Below the pieces are notes generated by a model that ran no database searches, was not told where the DNA came from, and worked only from the letters and a program-made list of their open reading frames with translations. Positions 33,958-45,602 of a DNA stretch of 64,000 nt are shown here, in pieces. How positions within the stretch are numbered: the stretch's first letter is position 1; each line of letters starts with the position of its first letter. The translations under genes were made by a program, and so were the position numbers. The stretch comes from Abelmoschus esculentus (Eukaryota; Streptophyta; Magnoliopsida; Malvales; Malvaceae). Where the stretch lies: NCBI GenBank assembly GCA_035048815.1, contig JAUCBN010000012.1, forward strand, positions 14,200,001 to 14,264,000, in the 5' to 3' direction.

Positions 33958-34076
33958 GGAGTGCAACACGAGGACTTTCCAAGAGGTCACCAATCCTAGT
34001 ACTACTCTCGCCCAAGCACGCTTAATTGCGGAGTTCTGATGGGATCAGGTGCATTAGTGCTGGTATGATCGCACCC
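33958..34076 (-). rRNA. 5S rRNA
   Basis: Copy 120. C117T, G99A, C95T, G85T, G51A, G30T. Its upstream spacer lacks GA in the CGAGACTC motif near 34136. Confidence 0.96.
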
Positions 34077-34241
34077 GTCAAGGAGTGCGCGCTGAACGTA
34101 CTAATAGGATCAACGGCGCGCGATTATGACTTGCGACTCTTTTAACATAAAAGCACGAGGGGGGACGTACCGACAATCCGAACCAAAAATTAACTAAAAA
34201 CATTAAAAGAAAAAATAGAGGGATAAAACCGAGTCGAAAAA

Positions 34242-34360
34242 GGGGTGCAACACGAGGACTTCCCAGGAGGTCACCCATCCTAGTACTACTCTCGCCCAAG
34301 CACGCTTCACTACGGAGTTCTGATGGGATCCGGTGCATTAGTGCTGGTATGATCGCACCC
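34242..34360 (-). rRNA. 5S rRNA
   Basis: Copy 121. T53G, C49T. Confidence 0.97.
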
Positions 34361-34526
34361 GTCAAGGAATGCGCGCTGAACGTACTAATAGGATCAACGG
34401 CGCGCGATTATGACTTGCGAGACTCTTTTAACATAAAAGCACGAGGGGGGACGTACCGACAATCCGAACCAAAAATTAACTAAAAACATTAAAGAAAAAA
34501 TAGAGGGATAAAACCGAGTCGAAAAA

Positions 34527-34645
34527 GGGGTGCAACACGAGGACTTCCCAGGAGGTCACCCATCCTAGTACTACTCTCGCCCAAGCGCGCTTAACTGCGG
34601 AGTTCTGATGGGATCCGGTGCATTAGTGCTGGTATGATCGCACCC
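34527..34645 (-). rRNA. 5S rRNA
   Basis: Copy 122. T59C only. Confidence 0.97.
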
Positions 34646-34809
34646 GTCAAGGAATGCGCGCTGAACGTACTAATAGGATCAACGGCGCGCGATTATGACT
34701 TGCGAGACTCTTTTAACATAAAAGCACGAGGGGGACGTACCGACAATCCGAACCAAAAATTAACTAAAAACATTAAAAAAAAATAGAGGGATAAAACCGA
34801 GTCGAAAAA

Positions 34810-34928
34810 GGGGTGCAACACGAGGACTTCCCAGGAGGTGACCCATCCTAGTACTACTCTCGCCCAAGCACGCTTAACTGCGGAGTTCTGATGGGATCCG
34901 GTGCATTAGTGCTGGTACGATCGCACCC
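34810..34928 (-). rRNA. 5S rRNA
   Basis: Copy 123. G89C, A11G. Confidence 0.97.
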
Positions 34929-35092
34929 GTCAAGGAATGCGCGCTGAACGTACTAATAGGATCAACGGCGCGCGATTATGACTTGCGAGACTCTTTTAAC
35001 ATAAAAGCACGAGGGGGGACGTACCGACAATCCGAACCAAAAATTAACTAAAAACATTAAAAAAAATAGAGGGATAAAACCGAGTCGAAAAA

Positions 35093-35211
35093 GAGGTGCA
35101 ACACGAGGACTTCCCAAGAGGTCACCCATCCTAGTACTACTCTCTCCCAAGCACGCTTAACTGCGGAGTTCTGATGGGATCCGGTGCATCAGTGCTGGTA
35201 TGATCGCACCC
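35093..35211 (-). rRNA. 5S rRNA
   Basis: Copy 124. C118T, C95T, C67A, A22G. Confidence 0.97.
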
Positions 35212-35375
35212 GTCAAGGAATGCGCGCTGAACGTACTAATAGGATCAACGGCGCGCGATTATGACTTGCGAGACTCTTTTAACATAAAAGCACGAGGGGG
35301 GACGTACCGACAATCCGAACCTAAAATTAACTAAAAACATTAAAAAAAATAGAGGGATAAAACCGAGTCGAAAAA

Positions 35376-35494
35376 GGGGTGCAACACGAGGACTTACCAG
35401 GAGGTCACCCATCCTAGTACTACTCTCGCCCAAGCACGCTTAGCTGCGGAGTTCTGATGGGATCCGGTGCATTAGTACTGGTATGATCGCACCC
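35376..35494 (-). rRNA. 5S rRNA
   Basis: Copy 125. G99T, T52C, C18T. Confidence 0.97.
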
Positions 35495-35658
35495 GTCAAG
35501 GAATGCGCGCTGAACGTACTAATAGGATCAACGGCGCGCGATTATGACTTGCGAGACTCTTTTAACATAAAAGCACGAGGGGGGACGTACCGACAATCCG
35601 AACAAAAAATTAACTAAAAACATTAAAAAAAATAGAGGGATAAAACCGAGTCAGAAAA

Positions 35659-35777
35659 AGGGTGCAACACGAGGACTTCCCAGGAGGTCACCCATCCTAG
35701 TACTACTCTCGCCCAAGCACGCTTACTTGCGGAGTTCTGATGGGATCCGGTGCATTAGTGCTTGTATGATCGTAACC
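35659..35777 (-). rRNA. 5S rRNA
   Basis: Copy 126. C119T, T52G, G51A, C15A, G5A, G3T. Confidence 0.96.
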
Positions 35778-35941
35778 GTCGAGGAATGCGCGCTGAACGT
35801 ACTAATAGGATCTACGGCGCGCGGTTATAACTTGCGAGACTCTTTTAACATAAAAGCACGAGGGGGGACGTACCGACAATCCGAACCAAAAATTAATAAA
35901 AAACATTAAAAAAAATAGAGGGATAAAACCGAGTCGAAAAA

Positions 35942-36060
35942 GGGGTGCAACACGAGGACTTCCCAAGAGGTCACCCATCCTAGTACTACTCTCGCCCAAG
36001 CACGCTTAACTGCAGAGTTCTGATGGGATCCGGTGCATTAGTGCTGGTATGATCACACCC
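35942..36060 (-). rRNA. 5S rRNA
   Basis: Copy 127. C95T, C47T, C6T. Confidence 0.97.
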
Positions 36061-36224
36061 GTCAAGGAATGCGCGCTGAACGTACTAATAGGATCAACGG
36101 CGCGCGATTATGACTTGCGAGACTCTTTTAACATAAAAGCACGAGGGGGAACGTACCGACAATCCGAGCCAAAAATTAACTAAAAACATTAAAAAAAATA
36201 GAAGGATAAAATCGAGTCGAAAAA

Positions 36225-36343
36225 GGGGTGCAACACGGGGACTTCCCAGGAGGTCACCCATCCTAGTACTACTCTCGCCCAAGCACGTTTAACTGCAGAG
36301 TTTTGAAGGGATCCGGTGCATTAGTACTGGTATGATCGCACCC
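36225..36343 (-). rRNA. 5S rRNA
   Basis: Copy 128. T106C, G56A, C47T, G41A, A37T, C18T. Confidence 0.96.
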
Positions 36344-36506
36344 GTCAAGGAAAGCGCGCTGAACGTACTAATAGGATCAACGGCGCGCGATTATGACTTG
36401 CGAGACTCTTTTAACATAAAAGCACGAGGGGGGACGTACCGACAATCCGAACCAAAAATTAACTAAAAACATAAAAAAAATAGAGGGATAAAACCGAGTA
36501 GAAAAA

Positions 36507-36625
36507 GGGGTGCAACACGAGGACTTCCCAGGAGGTCACCCATCCTAGTACTACTCTCGCCCAAGCACGCTTACCTGCGGAGTTCTGATGGGATCCGGTG
36601 CATTAGTGCTTGTATGATCGTAACC
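36507..36625 (-). rRNA. 5S rRNA
   Basis: Copy 129. T52G, C15A, G5A, G3T; partner of copy 126. Confidence 0.97.
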
Positions 36626-36788
36626 GTCGAGGAATGCGCGCTGAACGTACTAATAGGATCTACGGCGCGCGATTATAACTTGCGAGACTCTTTTAACATA
36701 AAAGCACGAGGGGGGACGTACCGACAATCCGAACCAAAAATTAATAAAAAACATTAAAAAAATAGAGGGATAAAACCGAGTCGAAAAA

Positions 36789-36907
36789 GGGGTGCAACAC
36801 GAGGACTTCCCAAGAGGTCACCCATCCTAGTACTACTCTCGCCCAAGCACGCTTAACTGCGGAGTTCTGATGGGATCAGGTGCATTAGTGCTGGTATGAT
36901 CACACCC
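36789..36907 (-). rRNA. 5S rRNA
   Basis: Copy 130. C95T, G30T, C6T. Confidence 0.97.
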
Positions 36908-37071
36908 GTCAAGGAATGCGCGCTGAACGTACTAATAGGATCAACGGCGCGCGATTATGACTTGCGAGACTCTTTTAACATAAAAGCACGAGGGGGGACG
37001 TACCGACAATCCGAACCAAAAATTAACTAAAAACATTAAAAAAAATAGAGGGATAAAACCGAGTCGAAAAA

Positions 37072-37190
37072 GGGGTGCAACACGAGGACTTCCCAGGAGG
37101 TCACCCATCCTAGTACTACTCTCGCCCAAGCACGCTTAACTACGGAGTTCTGATGGGATCCGGTGCATTAGTGCTGGTATGATCACACCC
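37072..37190 (-). rRNA. 5S rRNA
   Basis: Copy 131. C49T, C6T; spacer start changed to AGCATGG (plus strand). Confidence 0.97.
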
Positions 37191-37355
37191 AGCATGGAAT
37201 GCGCGCTGAACGTACTAATAGGATCAACGGCGCGCGATTATGACTTGCGAGACTCTTTTAACATAAAAGCACGAGGGGGGACGTACCGACAATCCGAACC
37301 AAAAATTAACTAAAAACATTAAAAAAAAATAGAGGGATAAAACCGAGTCGAAAAA

Positions 37356-37474
37356 GGGGTGCAACACAAGGACTTTCCAGGAGGTCAACCATCCTAGTAC
37401 TACTCTCGCCCAAGCACGCTTAACTGCGGAGTTCTGATGGGATCCGGTGCATTAGTGCTGGTATGATCGCACCC
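37356..37474 (-). rRNA. 5S rRNA
   Basis: Copy 132. C107T, G99A, G87T. Confidence 0.97.
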
Positions 37475-37638
37475 GTCAAGGAATGCGCGCTGAACGTACT
37501 AATAGGATCAACGGCGCGCGATTATGACTTGCGAGACTCTTTTAACATAAAAGCACGAGGGGGGATGTACCGACAATCCGAACCAAAAATTAACTAAAAA
37601 CATTAAAAAAAATAGAGGGATAAAACCGAGTCGAAAAA

Positions 37639-37757
37639 GGGCTGCAACACGAGGACGTCCTAGGAGGTCACCCATCCTAGTACTACTCTCGCCCAAGCAC
37701 GCTTAACTACGGAGTTCTGATGGGATCCGGTGCATTAGTGCTACTATGATCACACCC
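37639..37757 (-). rRNA. 5S rRNA
   Basis: Copy 133. C116G, A101C, G97A, C49T, C15T, C14G, C6T. Confidence 0.95.
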
Positions 37758-37919
37758 GGCAAGGAATGCGCGCTGAACGTACTAATAGGATCAACGGCGC
37801 GCGATTATGACTTGCGAGACTCTTTTAACATAAAAGCACGAGGGGGGACGTACCGACAATCCGAACCAAAAATTAACTAAAAACATAAAAAAATAGAGGG
37901 ATAAAACCGAGTAGAAAAA

Positions 37920-38038
37920 GGGGTGCAACACGAGGACTTCCCAGGAGGTCACCCATCCTAGTACTACTCTCGCCCAAGCTCGCTTGACTGCAGAGTTCTG
38001 ATGGGATTCGGTGCATTAGTGCTGGTATGATCGCACCC
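37920..38038 (-). rRNA. 5S rRNA
   Basis: Copy 134. T59A, T53C, C47T, G31A. Confidence 0.97.
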
Positions 38039-38204
38039 GTCAAGGAATGCGCGCTGAACATACTAATAGGATCAACGGCGCGCGATTATGACTTGCGAGA
38101 CTCTTTGAACATAAAAGCACGAGGGGGGACATACCGACAATCCGAACCAAAAATTAACTAAAAACATTAAAAAAAAAATAGAGGGATAAAACCGAGTCGA
38201 AAAG

Positions 38205-38323
38205 GAGGTGCAACACGAGGACTTCCCAGGAGGTCACCCATCCTAGTACTACTCTCGCCCAAGCACGCTTCATTGCGGAATTCTGATGGGATCCGGTGCG
38301 TTAGTGCTGGTATGATCGCACCC
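38205..38323 (-). rRNA. 5S rRNA
   Basis: Copy 135. C118T, T53G, G51A, C44T, T24C. Confidence 0.97.
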
Positions 38324-38488
38324 GTCAAGGAATGCGCGCTGAACGTACTAATAGGATCAACGGCGCGCGATTATGACTTGCGAGACTCTTTTAACATAAA
38401 AGCACGAGGGGGGACGTACTGACAATCCGAACCAAAAATTAACTAAAAACATTAAAAAAAAATAGAGGGATAAAACCGAGTCGAAAAA

Positions 38489-38607
38489 GGGGTGCAACAC
38501 GAGGACTTCCCAGGAGGTCACCCATCCTAGTACAACTCTCGCCCAAGCACGTTTAACTGCGGAGTTCTGATGGGATCCGATGCATTAATGCTGGTATGAT
38601 CGCACCC
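38489..38607 (-). rRNA. 5S rRNA
   Basis: Copy 136. A74T, G56A, C28T, C20T. Confidence 0.97.
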
Positions 38608-38774
38608 GTCAAGGAATGCGCGCTGAACGTACTAATAGGATCAACGGCGCGCGATTATGACTTACGAGACTCTTTTAACATAAAAGCACGAGGGGGGACG
38701 TACCGACAATCCGAACCAAAAATTAACTAAAAACATTAAAAGAAAAAATAGAGGGATAAAACCGAGTCGAAAAA

Positions 38775-38893
38775 GGGGTGCAACACGTGGACTTCCCAAG
38801 AGGTCACCCATCCTAGTACTACTCTTGCCCAGGCACGCTTAACTGCGGAGTTCTAATGGGATCCGGTGCATTAGTGCTGGTATGATCACACTC
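38775..38893 (-). rRNA. 5S rRNA
   Basis: Copy 137. T106A, C95T, G68A, T62C, C39T, C6T, G2A. Confidence 0.95.
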
Positions 38894-39058
38894 GTTAAGG
38901 AATGCGCGCTGAACGTACTAATAGGATCAACGGCGCGCGATTATGACTTGCGAGACTCTTTTAACATAAAAGCACGAGGGGGGACGTACCGACAATCCGA
39001 ACCAAAAATTAACTAAAAACATTAAAAAAAAATAGAGGGATAAAACCGAGTCGAAAAA

Positions 39059-39177
39059 AGGGTGCAACACGAGGACTTCCCAGGAGGTCACCCATCCTAG
39101 TACTACTCTCGCCCAAGCACGCTTAATTGCGGAGTTCTGATGGGATCCGGTGCATTAGTGCTGTTATGATCGCACCC
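39059..39177 (-). rRNA. 5S rRNA
   Basis: Copy 138. C119T, G51A, C14A; -1 is T. Confidence 0.97.
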
Positions 39178-39341
39178 ATCAAAGAATGCGCGCTGAACGT
39201 ACTAATAGGATCAACGGCGCGCGATTATGACTTGCGAGACTCTTTTAACATAAAAGCACGAGGGGGGACGTACCGACAATCCGAACCAAAAATTAACTAA
39301 AAACATTAAAAAAAATAGAGGGATAAAACCGAGTCGAAAAA

Positions 39342-39459
39342 AGGGTGCAACACGAGGACTTCCAGGAGGTCACCCATCCTAGTACTACTCTCGCCCAAGC
39401 ACGCTTAACTGCGGAGTTTTGATGGGATCCGGTGCATTAGTGCTGGTATGATCGCACCC
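39342..39459 (-). rRNA. 5S rRNA
   Basis: Copy 139, 118 nt. C119T, one G lost from the +97 to +99 run, G41A. Confidence 0.93.
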
Positions 39460-39624
39460 GTCAAGGAATGCGCGCTGAACGTACTAATAGGATCAACGGC
39501 GCGCGATTATGACTTGCGAGACTCTTTTAACATAAAAGCACGAGGGGAGACGTACCGACAATCCGAACCAAAAATTAACGAAAAACATTAAAAAAAAATA
39601 GAGGGATAAAACCGAGTCGAAAAA

Positions 39625-39743
39625 GGGGTGCAACACGAGGACTTCCCAGGAGGTCAACCATCCTAGTACTACTCTCGCCCAAGCACGCTTAATTGTGGAG
39701 TTCTAATGGGATCCGGTGCATTAGTGCTGGTATGATCGCACCC
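39625..39743 (-). rRNA. 5S rRNA
   Basis: Copy 140. G87T, G51A, G48A, C39T. Confidence 0.97.
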
Positions 39744-39908
39744 GTTAAGGAATGCGCGCTGAACGTACTAATAGGATCAACGGCGCGCGATTATGACTTG
39801 CGAGACTCTTTTAACATAAAAGCACGAGGGGGGACGTACCGACAATCCGAACCAAAAATTATCTAAAAACATTAAAAAAAGATAGAGGGATAAAACCGAG
39901 TCAAAAAA

Positions 39909-40027
39909 GGGGTGCAACACGAGGACTTCCCAGGAGGTCACCCATCCTAGTATTACTCTCGCACATTCACGCTTAACTGCGGAGTTTTGATGGGATCCGG
40001 TGCATTAGAGCTGGTATGATCGCACCC
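39909..40027 (-). rRNA. 5S rRNA
   Basis: Copy 141. G75A, G65T, T62A, C61A, G41A, A19T. Confidence 0.96.
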
Positions 40028-40192
40028 GTCAAGGAATGCGCGCTGAACGTACTAATAGGATCAACGGCGCGCGATTATGACTTGCGAGACTCTTTTAACA
40101 TAAAAGCACGAGGGGGGACGTACCGACAATCCGAACCAAAAATTAACTAAAAACATTAAAAAAAAATAGGGGGATAAAACCGAGTCGAAAAA

Positions 40193-40311
40193 AAGGTGCA
40201 ACACGATGACTTCCCAAGAGGTCACCCATCCTAGTACTACTCTCGCCCAAGCACGCTTAACTGTGAAGTTCTGATGGGATCCGACGCATTAGTGCTGGTA
40301 TGATCGCACCC
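40193..40311 (-). rRNA. 5S rRNA
   Basis: Copy 142. C119T, C118T, C105A, C95T, G48A, C46T, C28T, A27G. Confidence 0.95.
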
Positions 40312-40476
40312 GTCAAGGAATGCGCGCTGAACGTACTAATAGGATCAACGGCGCGCGATTATGACTTGCGAGACTCTTTTAACATAAAAGCACGAGGGGG
40401 GACGTACCGACAATCCGAACCAAAAATTAACTAAAAACATTAAAAAAAAATAGAGGGATAAAACCGAGTCGAAAAA

Positions 40477-40595
40477 GAGGTGCAACACGAGGACTTCCCA
40501 GGAGGTCACCCATCCTAGTACTACTCTCGCCCAAGCACGCTTGACTGCGGAGTTCTGATGGGATCCGGTGCATTAGTGCTGGTATGATCGCACCC
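40477..40595 (-). rRNA. 5S rRNA
   Basis: Copy 143. C118T, T53C. Confidence 0.97.
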
Positions 40596-40760
40596 GTCAA
40601 GGAATGCGCGCTGAACGTACTAATAGAATCAACGGCGCGCGATTATGACTTGCGAGACTCTTTTAACATAAAAGCACGAGGGGGGACGTACCGACAATCC
40701 GAACCAAAAATTAACTAAAAACATTAAAAAAAAATAGAGGGATAAAACCGAGTCGAAAAA

Positions 40761-40879
40761 AGGGTGCAACACGAGGACTTCCCAAGAGGTCAGCCATCCT
40801 AGTACTACTCTCGCCGAAGCACGCTTACCTGCGGAGTTCTGATGGGATCCGGTGCATTAGTGCTGGTATGATCGCACCC
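40761..40879 (-). rRNA. 5S rRNA
   Basis: Copy 144. C119T, C95T, G87C, G64C, T52G. Confidence 0.97.
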
Positions 40880-41044
40880 GTCAAGGAATGCGCGCTGAAC
40901 GTACTAATAGGATCAACGGCGCGCGATTATGACTTGCGAGACTCTTTTAACATAAAAGCACGAGGGGGGACGTACCGACAATCCGAACCAAAAATTAACT
41001 AAAAACATTAAAAAAAAATAGAGGGATAAAACCGAGTCGAAAAA

Positions 41045-41163
41045 AGGGTGCAACACGAGGACTTCCCAAGAGGTCACCAATCCTAGTACTACTCTCGCCC
41101 AAGCACGCTTAACTGCGGAGTTCTGATGGGATCCGGTGCATTAGTGCTGGTATGATCGCACCC
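41045..41163 (-). rRNA. 5S rRNA
   Basis: Copy 145. C119T, C95T, G85T. Confidence 0.97.
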
Positions 41164-41328
41164 GTCAAGGAATGCGCGCTGAACGTACTAATAGGATCAA
41201 CGGCGCGCGATGATGACTTGCGAGACTCTTTTAACATAAAAGCACGAGGGGGGACGTACCGACAATCCGAACCAAAAATTAACTAAAAACATTAAGAAAA
41301 AATAGAGGGATAAAACCGAGTCGAAAAA

Positions 41329-41447
41329 ATGGTGCAACACGAGGACTTCCTAGGAGGTCACCTATCCTAGTACTACTCTCGCCCAAGCACGCTTGACTGC
41401 GGAGTTCTGATGGGATCCGGCGCATTAGTGCTGGTATGATCGCACCC
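41329..41447 (-). rRNA. 5S rRNA
   Basis: Copy 146. C119T, C118A, G97A, G85A, T53C, A27G. Confidence 0.96.
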
Positions 41448-41611
41448 GTCAAGGAATGCGCGCTGAACGTACTAATAGGATCAACGGCGCGCGATTATGA
41501 CTTGCGAAACTCTTTTAACATAAAAGCACGAGGGGGGACGTACCGACAATCCGAACCAAAAATTAACTAAAAACATTAAAAAAAATAGAGGGATAAAACC
41601 GAGTCGAAAAA

Positions 41612-41730
41612 GGGGTGCAACACGAGGACTTCCCAGGAGGTCACCCATCCTAGTACTACTCTCGCCCAAGCACGCTTGACTGCGGAGTTCTGATGGGATC
41701 CGGTGCATTAGTGCTGGTATGATCGCACCC
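41612..41730 (-). rRNA. 5S rRNA
   Basis: Copy 147. T53C; -1 is T. Confidence 0.97.
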
Positions 41731-41895
41731 ATCAAGGAATGCGCGCTGAACGTACTAATAGAATCAACGGCGCGCGATTATGACTTGCGAGACTCTTTTA
41801 ACATAAAAGCACGAGGGGGGACGTACCGACAATCCTAACCAAAAATTAACTAAAAACATTAAAAAAAAATAGAGGGATAAAACCGAGTCGAAAAA

Positions 41896-42014
41896 AGGGT
41901 GCAACACGAGGACTTCCCAAGAGGTCACCCATCCTAGTACTACTCTCGCCCAAGCACGCTTACCTGCGGAGTTCTGATGGGATCCGGTGCATTAGTGCTG
42001 GTATGATCGCACCC
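41896..42014 (-). rRNA. 5S rRNA
   Basis: Copy 148. C119T, C95T, T52G. Confidence 0.97.
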
Positions 42015-42179
42015 GTCAAGGAATGCGCGCTGAATGTACTAATAGGATCAACGGCGCGCGATTATGACTTGCGAGACTCTTTTAACATAAAAGCACGAGG
42101 GGGGACGTACCGACAATCCGAACCAAAAATTAACTAAAAACATTAAAAAAAAATAGAGGGATAAAACCGAGTCGAAAAA

Positions 42180-42298
42180 GGGGTGCAACACGAGGACTTC
42201 CCAGGAGGTCACCCATCCTAGTACAACTCTCGCCCAAGCACGTTTAACTGCGGAGTTCTGATGGGATCCGATGCATTAATGCTAGTATGATCGCACCC
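42180..42298 (-). rRNA. 5S rRNA
   Basis: Copy 149. A74T, G56A, C28T, C20T, C15T; sister of copy 136. Confidence 0.97.
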
Positions 42299-42463
42299 GT
42301 CAAGGAATGCGCGCTGAACGTACTAATAGGATCAACGGCGCGCGATGATGACTTGCGAGACTCTTTTAACATAAAAGCACGAGGGGGGACGTACCGACAA
42401 TCCGAACCAAAAATTAACTAAAAACATTAAGAAAAAATAGAGGGATAAAACCGAGTCGAAAAA

Positions 42464-42582
42464 ATGGTGCAACACGAGGACTTCCCAAGAGGACACCCAT
42501 CCTAGTACTACTCTCGCCCAAGCACGCTTAACTGCGGAGTTCTGATGGGATCCGGTGCATTAGTGCTGGTATGATCGCACCC
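42464..42582 (-). rRNA. 5S rRNA
   Basis: Copy 150. C119T, C118A, C95T, A90T. Confidence 0.97.
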
Positions 42583-42746
42583 GTCAAGGAATGCGCGCTG
42601 AACGTACTAATAGGATCAACGGCGCGCGATGATGACTTGCGAGACTCTTTTAACATAAAAGCACGAGGGGGGAGGTACCGACAATCCGAACCAAAAATTA
42701 ACTAAAAACATTAAAAAAAATAGAGGGATAAAACCGAGTCGAAAAA

Positions 42747-42865
42747 GGGGTGCAACACGAGGACTTCCCAAGAGGTCACCCATCCTAGTACTACTCTCGC
42801 CCAAGCACGCTTAACTGCGAAGTTCTGATGGGATCCGGTGCATTAGTGTTGGTATGATCGCACCC
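42747..42865 (-). rRNA. 5S rRNA
   Basis: Copy 151. C95T, C46T, G17A. Confidence 0.97.
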
Positions 42866-43030
42866 GTCAAGGAATGCGCGCTGAACGTACTAATAGGATC
42901 AACGGCGCGCGATTATGACTTGCGAGACTCTTTTAACATAAAAGCTCGAGGGGGGACGTACCGACAATCCGAACCAAAAATTAACTAAAAACATTAAAAA
43001 AAAATAGAGGGATAAAACCGAGTCGAAAAA

Positions 43031-43149
43031 GAGGTGCAACACGAGGATTTCCCAGGAGGTCGCCCATCCTAGTACTACTCTCACCCAAGCACGCTTAACT
43101 GCGGAATTCTGATAGGATCCGGTACATTAGTGCTGGTATGATCGCACCC
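43031..43149 (-). rRNA. 5S rRNA
   Basis: Copy 152. C118T, G102A, T88C, C67T, C44T, C36T, C26T. Confidence 0.95.
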
Positions 43150-43314
43150 GTCAAGGAATGCGCGCTGAACGTACTAATAGGATCAACGGCGCGCGATTAT
43201 GACTTGCGAGACTCTTTTAACATAAAAGCACGAGGGGGGACGTACCGATAATCCGAACCAAAAATTAACTAAAAACATTAAAAAAAAATAGAGGGATAAA
43301 ACCGAATCGAAAAA

Positions 43315-43433
43315 GGGGTGCAACACGAGGACTTCCCAGAAGGTCACCCATCCTAGTACTACTCTCGCCCAAGCACGCTTGACTGCGGAGTTCTGATGGG
43401 ATCCGGTGCATTAGTGCTGGTATGATCGCACCC
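43315..43433 (-). rRNA. 5S rRNA
   Basis: Copy 153. C94T, T53C; -1 is T. Confidence 0.97.
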
Positions 43434-43598
43434 ATCAAGGAATGCGCGCTGAACGTACTAATAGGATCAACGGCGCGCGATTATGACTTGCGAGACTCTT
43501 TTAACATAAAAGCACGAGGGGGGACGTACCGACAATCCGAACCAAAAATTAACTAAAAACATTAAAAAAAAATAGAGGGATAAATCCGAGTCGAAAAA

Positions 43599-43717
43599 GG
43601 GGTGCAACACGAGGACTTCCCAGGAGGTCACCCATCCTAGTACTACTCTCGCCCAAGCACGCTTACCTGCGGAGTTCTGATGGGATCCGGTGCATTAGTG
43701 CTGGTATGATCGCACCC
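43599..43717 (-). rRNA. 5S rRNA
   Basis: Copy 154. T52G only. Confidence 0.97.
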
Positions 43718-43882
43718 GTCAAGGAATGCGCGCTGAACGTACTAATAGGATCAACGGCGCGCGATTATGACTTGCGAGACTCTTTTAACATAAAAGCACG
43801 AGGGGGGACGTACCGACAATCCGAACCAAAAATTAACTAAAAACATTAAAAAAAAATAGAGGGATAAAACCGAGTCGAAAAA

Positions 43883-44001
43883 GAGGTGCAACACGAAGAC
43901 TTCCCAGGAGGTCACCCATCCTAGTACTACTCTCGACCAAGCACGCTTGACTGCGGAGATCTGATGGGATCCGGTGCATTAGTGCTGGTATGATCGCACC
44001 C
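43883..44001 (-). rRNA. 5S rRNA
   Basis: Copy 155. C118T, C105T, G66T, T53C, A43T. Confidence 0.97.
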
Positions 44002-44166
44002 GTCAAGGAATGCGCGCTGAACGTACTAATAGAATCAACGGCGCGCGATTATGACTTGCGAGACTCTTTTAACATAAAAGCACGAGGGGGGACGTACCGA
44101 CAATCCGAACCAAAAATTAACTAAAAACATTAAAAAAAAATAGAGGGATAAAACCGAATCGAAAAA

Positions 44167-44285
44167 GGGGTGCAACACGAGGACTTCCCAAGAGGTCACC
44201 CATCCTAGTACTACTCTCACCCAAGCACGCTTAACTACGGAGTTCTGATGGGATCCGGTGCATTAGTGCTAGTATGATCGCACCC
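44167..44285 (-). rRNA. 5S rRNA
   Basis: Copy 156. C95T, C67T, C49T, C15T; the promoter-proximal GCGCGC box is changed to GCGTGT (plus strand). Confidence 0.97.
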
Positions 44286-44450
44286 GTCAAGGAATGCGTG
44301 TTGAACGTACTAATAGGATCAACGGCGCGCGATTATGACTTGCGAGACTCTTTTAACATAAAAGCACGAGGGGGGACGTACCGACAATCCGAACCAAAAA
44401 TTAACTAAAAACATTAAAAAAAAATAGAGGGATAAAACCGAGTCGAAAAA

Positions 44451-44569
44451 AGGGTGCAACACGAGGACTTCCCAAGAGGTCACCCATCCTAGTACTACTC
44501 TCGCCCAAGCACGCTTACCTGCGGAGTTCTGATGGGATCCGGTGCATTAGTGCTGGTATGATCGCACCC
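44451..44569 (-). rRNA. 5S rRNA
   Basis: Copy 157. C119T, C95T, T52G. Confidence 0.97.
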
Positions 44570-44726
44570 GTCAAGGAATGCGCGCTGAACGTACTAATAG
44601 GATCAACGACGCGCGATTATGACTTGCGAGACTCTTTTAACATAAAAGCACGAGGGGGGACGTACCGACAATCCGAACCAAAAATTAACTAAAAACATTA
44701 AAAAAAATAGAGGGATAAAACCGAGT

Positions 44727-44762
44727 CGAAAAAAGGGTGCAACACGAAAAAGGGGTGCAACA
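44727..44762 (-). repeat. 18-bp duplication of a 5S 3' end and terminator
   Basis: The 3' end of copy 158 with its T run is present twice in tandem (44727-44744 and 44745-44762), differing at one base. The outer copy gives a second T run and a stub of 5S 3' sequence beyond the normal terminator. Confidence 0.85.
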
Positions 44763-44870
44763 CGAGGACTTCCCAAGAGGTCACCCATCCTAGTACTACT
44801 CTCGCCCAAGCACGCTCGACTGCGGAGTTCTGATTGGATCCGGTGCATTAGTGCTGGTATAATCGCAACC
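44752..44870 (-). rRNA. 5S rRNA
   Basis: Copy 158. C95T, A54G, T53C, C36A, C10T, G3T; followed downstream by the duplicated 3' end. Confidence 0.94.
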
Positions 44871-45035
44871 GTCAAGGAATGCGCGCTGAACGTACTAATA
44901 GGATCAACGGCGCGCGATTATGACTTGCGAGACTCTTTTAACATAAAAGCACGAGGGGGGACGTACCGACAATCCGAACCAAAAATTAACTAAAAACATT
45001 AAAAAAAAATTGAGGGATAAAACCGAGTCGAAAAA

Positions 45036-45154
45036 GGGGTGCAACACGAGGACTTCCCAGGAGGTCACCCATCCTAGTACTACTCTCGCCCAAGCATGCT
45101 TCGCTGCGGAGTTCTGATGGGATCCGGTGCATTAGTGCTGGTATGATCGCACCC
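45036..45154 (-). rRNA. 5S rRNA
   Basis: Copy 159. G58A, T53G, T52C. Confidence 0.97.
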
Positions 45155-45318
45155 GTCAAGGAATGCGCGCTGAACGTACTAATAGGATCAACGGTGCGCG
45201 ATTATAACTTGCGAGACTCTTTTAACATAAAAGCACGAGGGGGGACGTACCGACAATCCGAACCAAAAATTAACTAAAAACATTAAAAAAAAAAGAGGGA
45301 TAAAACCGAGTCGAAAAA

Positions 45319-45437
45319 GGGGTGCAACACAAGGACTTCCCAGGAAGTCACCCATCCTAGTACTACTCTCACCCAAGCACGATTAACTGCGGAGTTCTGA
45401 TAGGATCCGATGCATTAGGGCTGGTATGATCGCACCC
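45319..45437 (-). rRNA. 5S rRNA
   Basis: Copy 160. C107T, C92T, C67T, G56T, C36T, C28T, A19C. Confidence 0.95.
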
Positions 45438-45602
45438 GTCAAAGAATGCGCGCTGAACGTACTAATAGGATCAACGGCGCGCGATTATGACTTGCGAGAC
45501 TCTTTTAACATAAAAGCACGAGGGGGGACGTACCGACAATCCGAACCAAAAATTAACTAAAAACATTAAAAAAAAATAGAAGGCTAAAACCGAGTCGAAA
45601 AA

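Larger units (their letters stand above)
28848..35658. repeat. 13-unit higher-order repeat, two blocks (copies 102-112 and 115-125)
   Basis: Copies 102-112 recur as 115-125 with an offset of 3,690 bp, falling to 3,688 bp after copy 107. Diagnostic pairs are the short allele (102/115), A11G (103/116), C67A (104/117), G99T with C18T (105/118 and 112/125), the 5-bp insertion allele (106/119) and G30T (107/120). Copies 89-92 carry the same run as 104-107 and so are a third, partial member. Confidence 0.9.
35659..37071. repeat. Short 3-unit duplication (copies 126-127 and 129-130)
   Basis: Copies 126 and 129 share the rare set C15A, G5A, G3T at the gene start, and a changed spacer start (GTCGAGG in place of GTCAAGG on the plus strand). 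Copies 127 and 130 share C95T and C6T. The offset is 847-848 bp. Confidence 0.75.
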
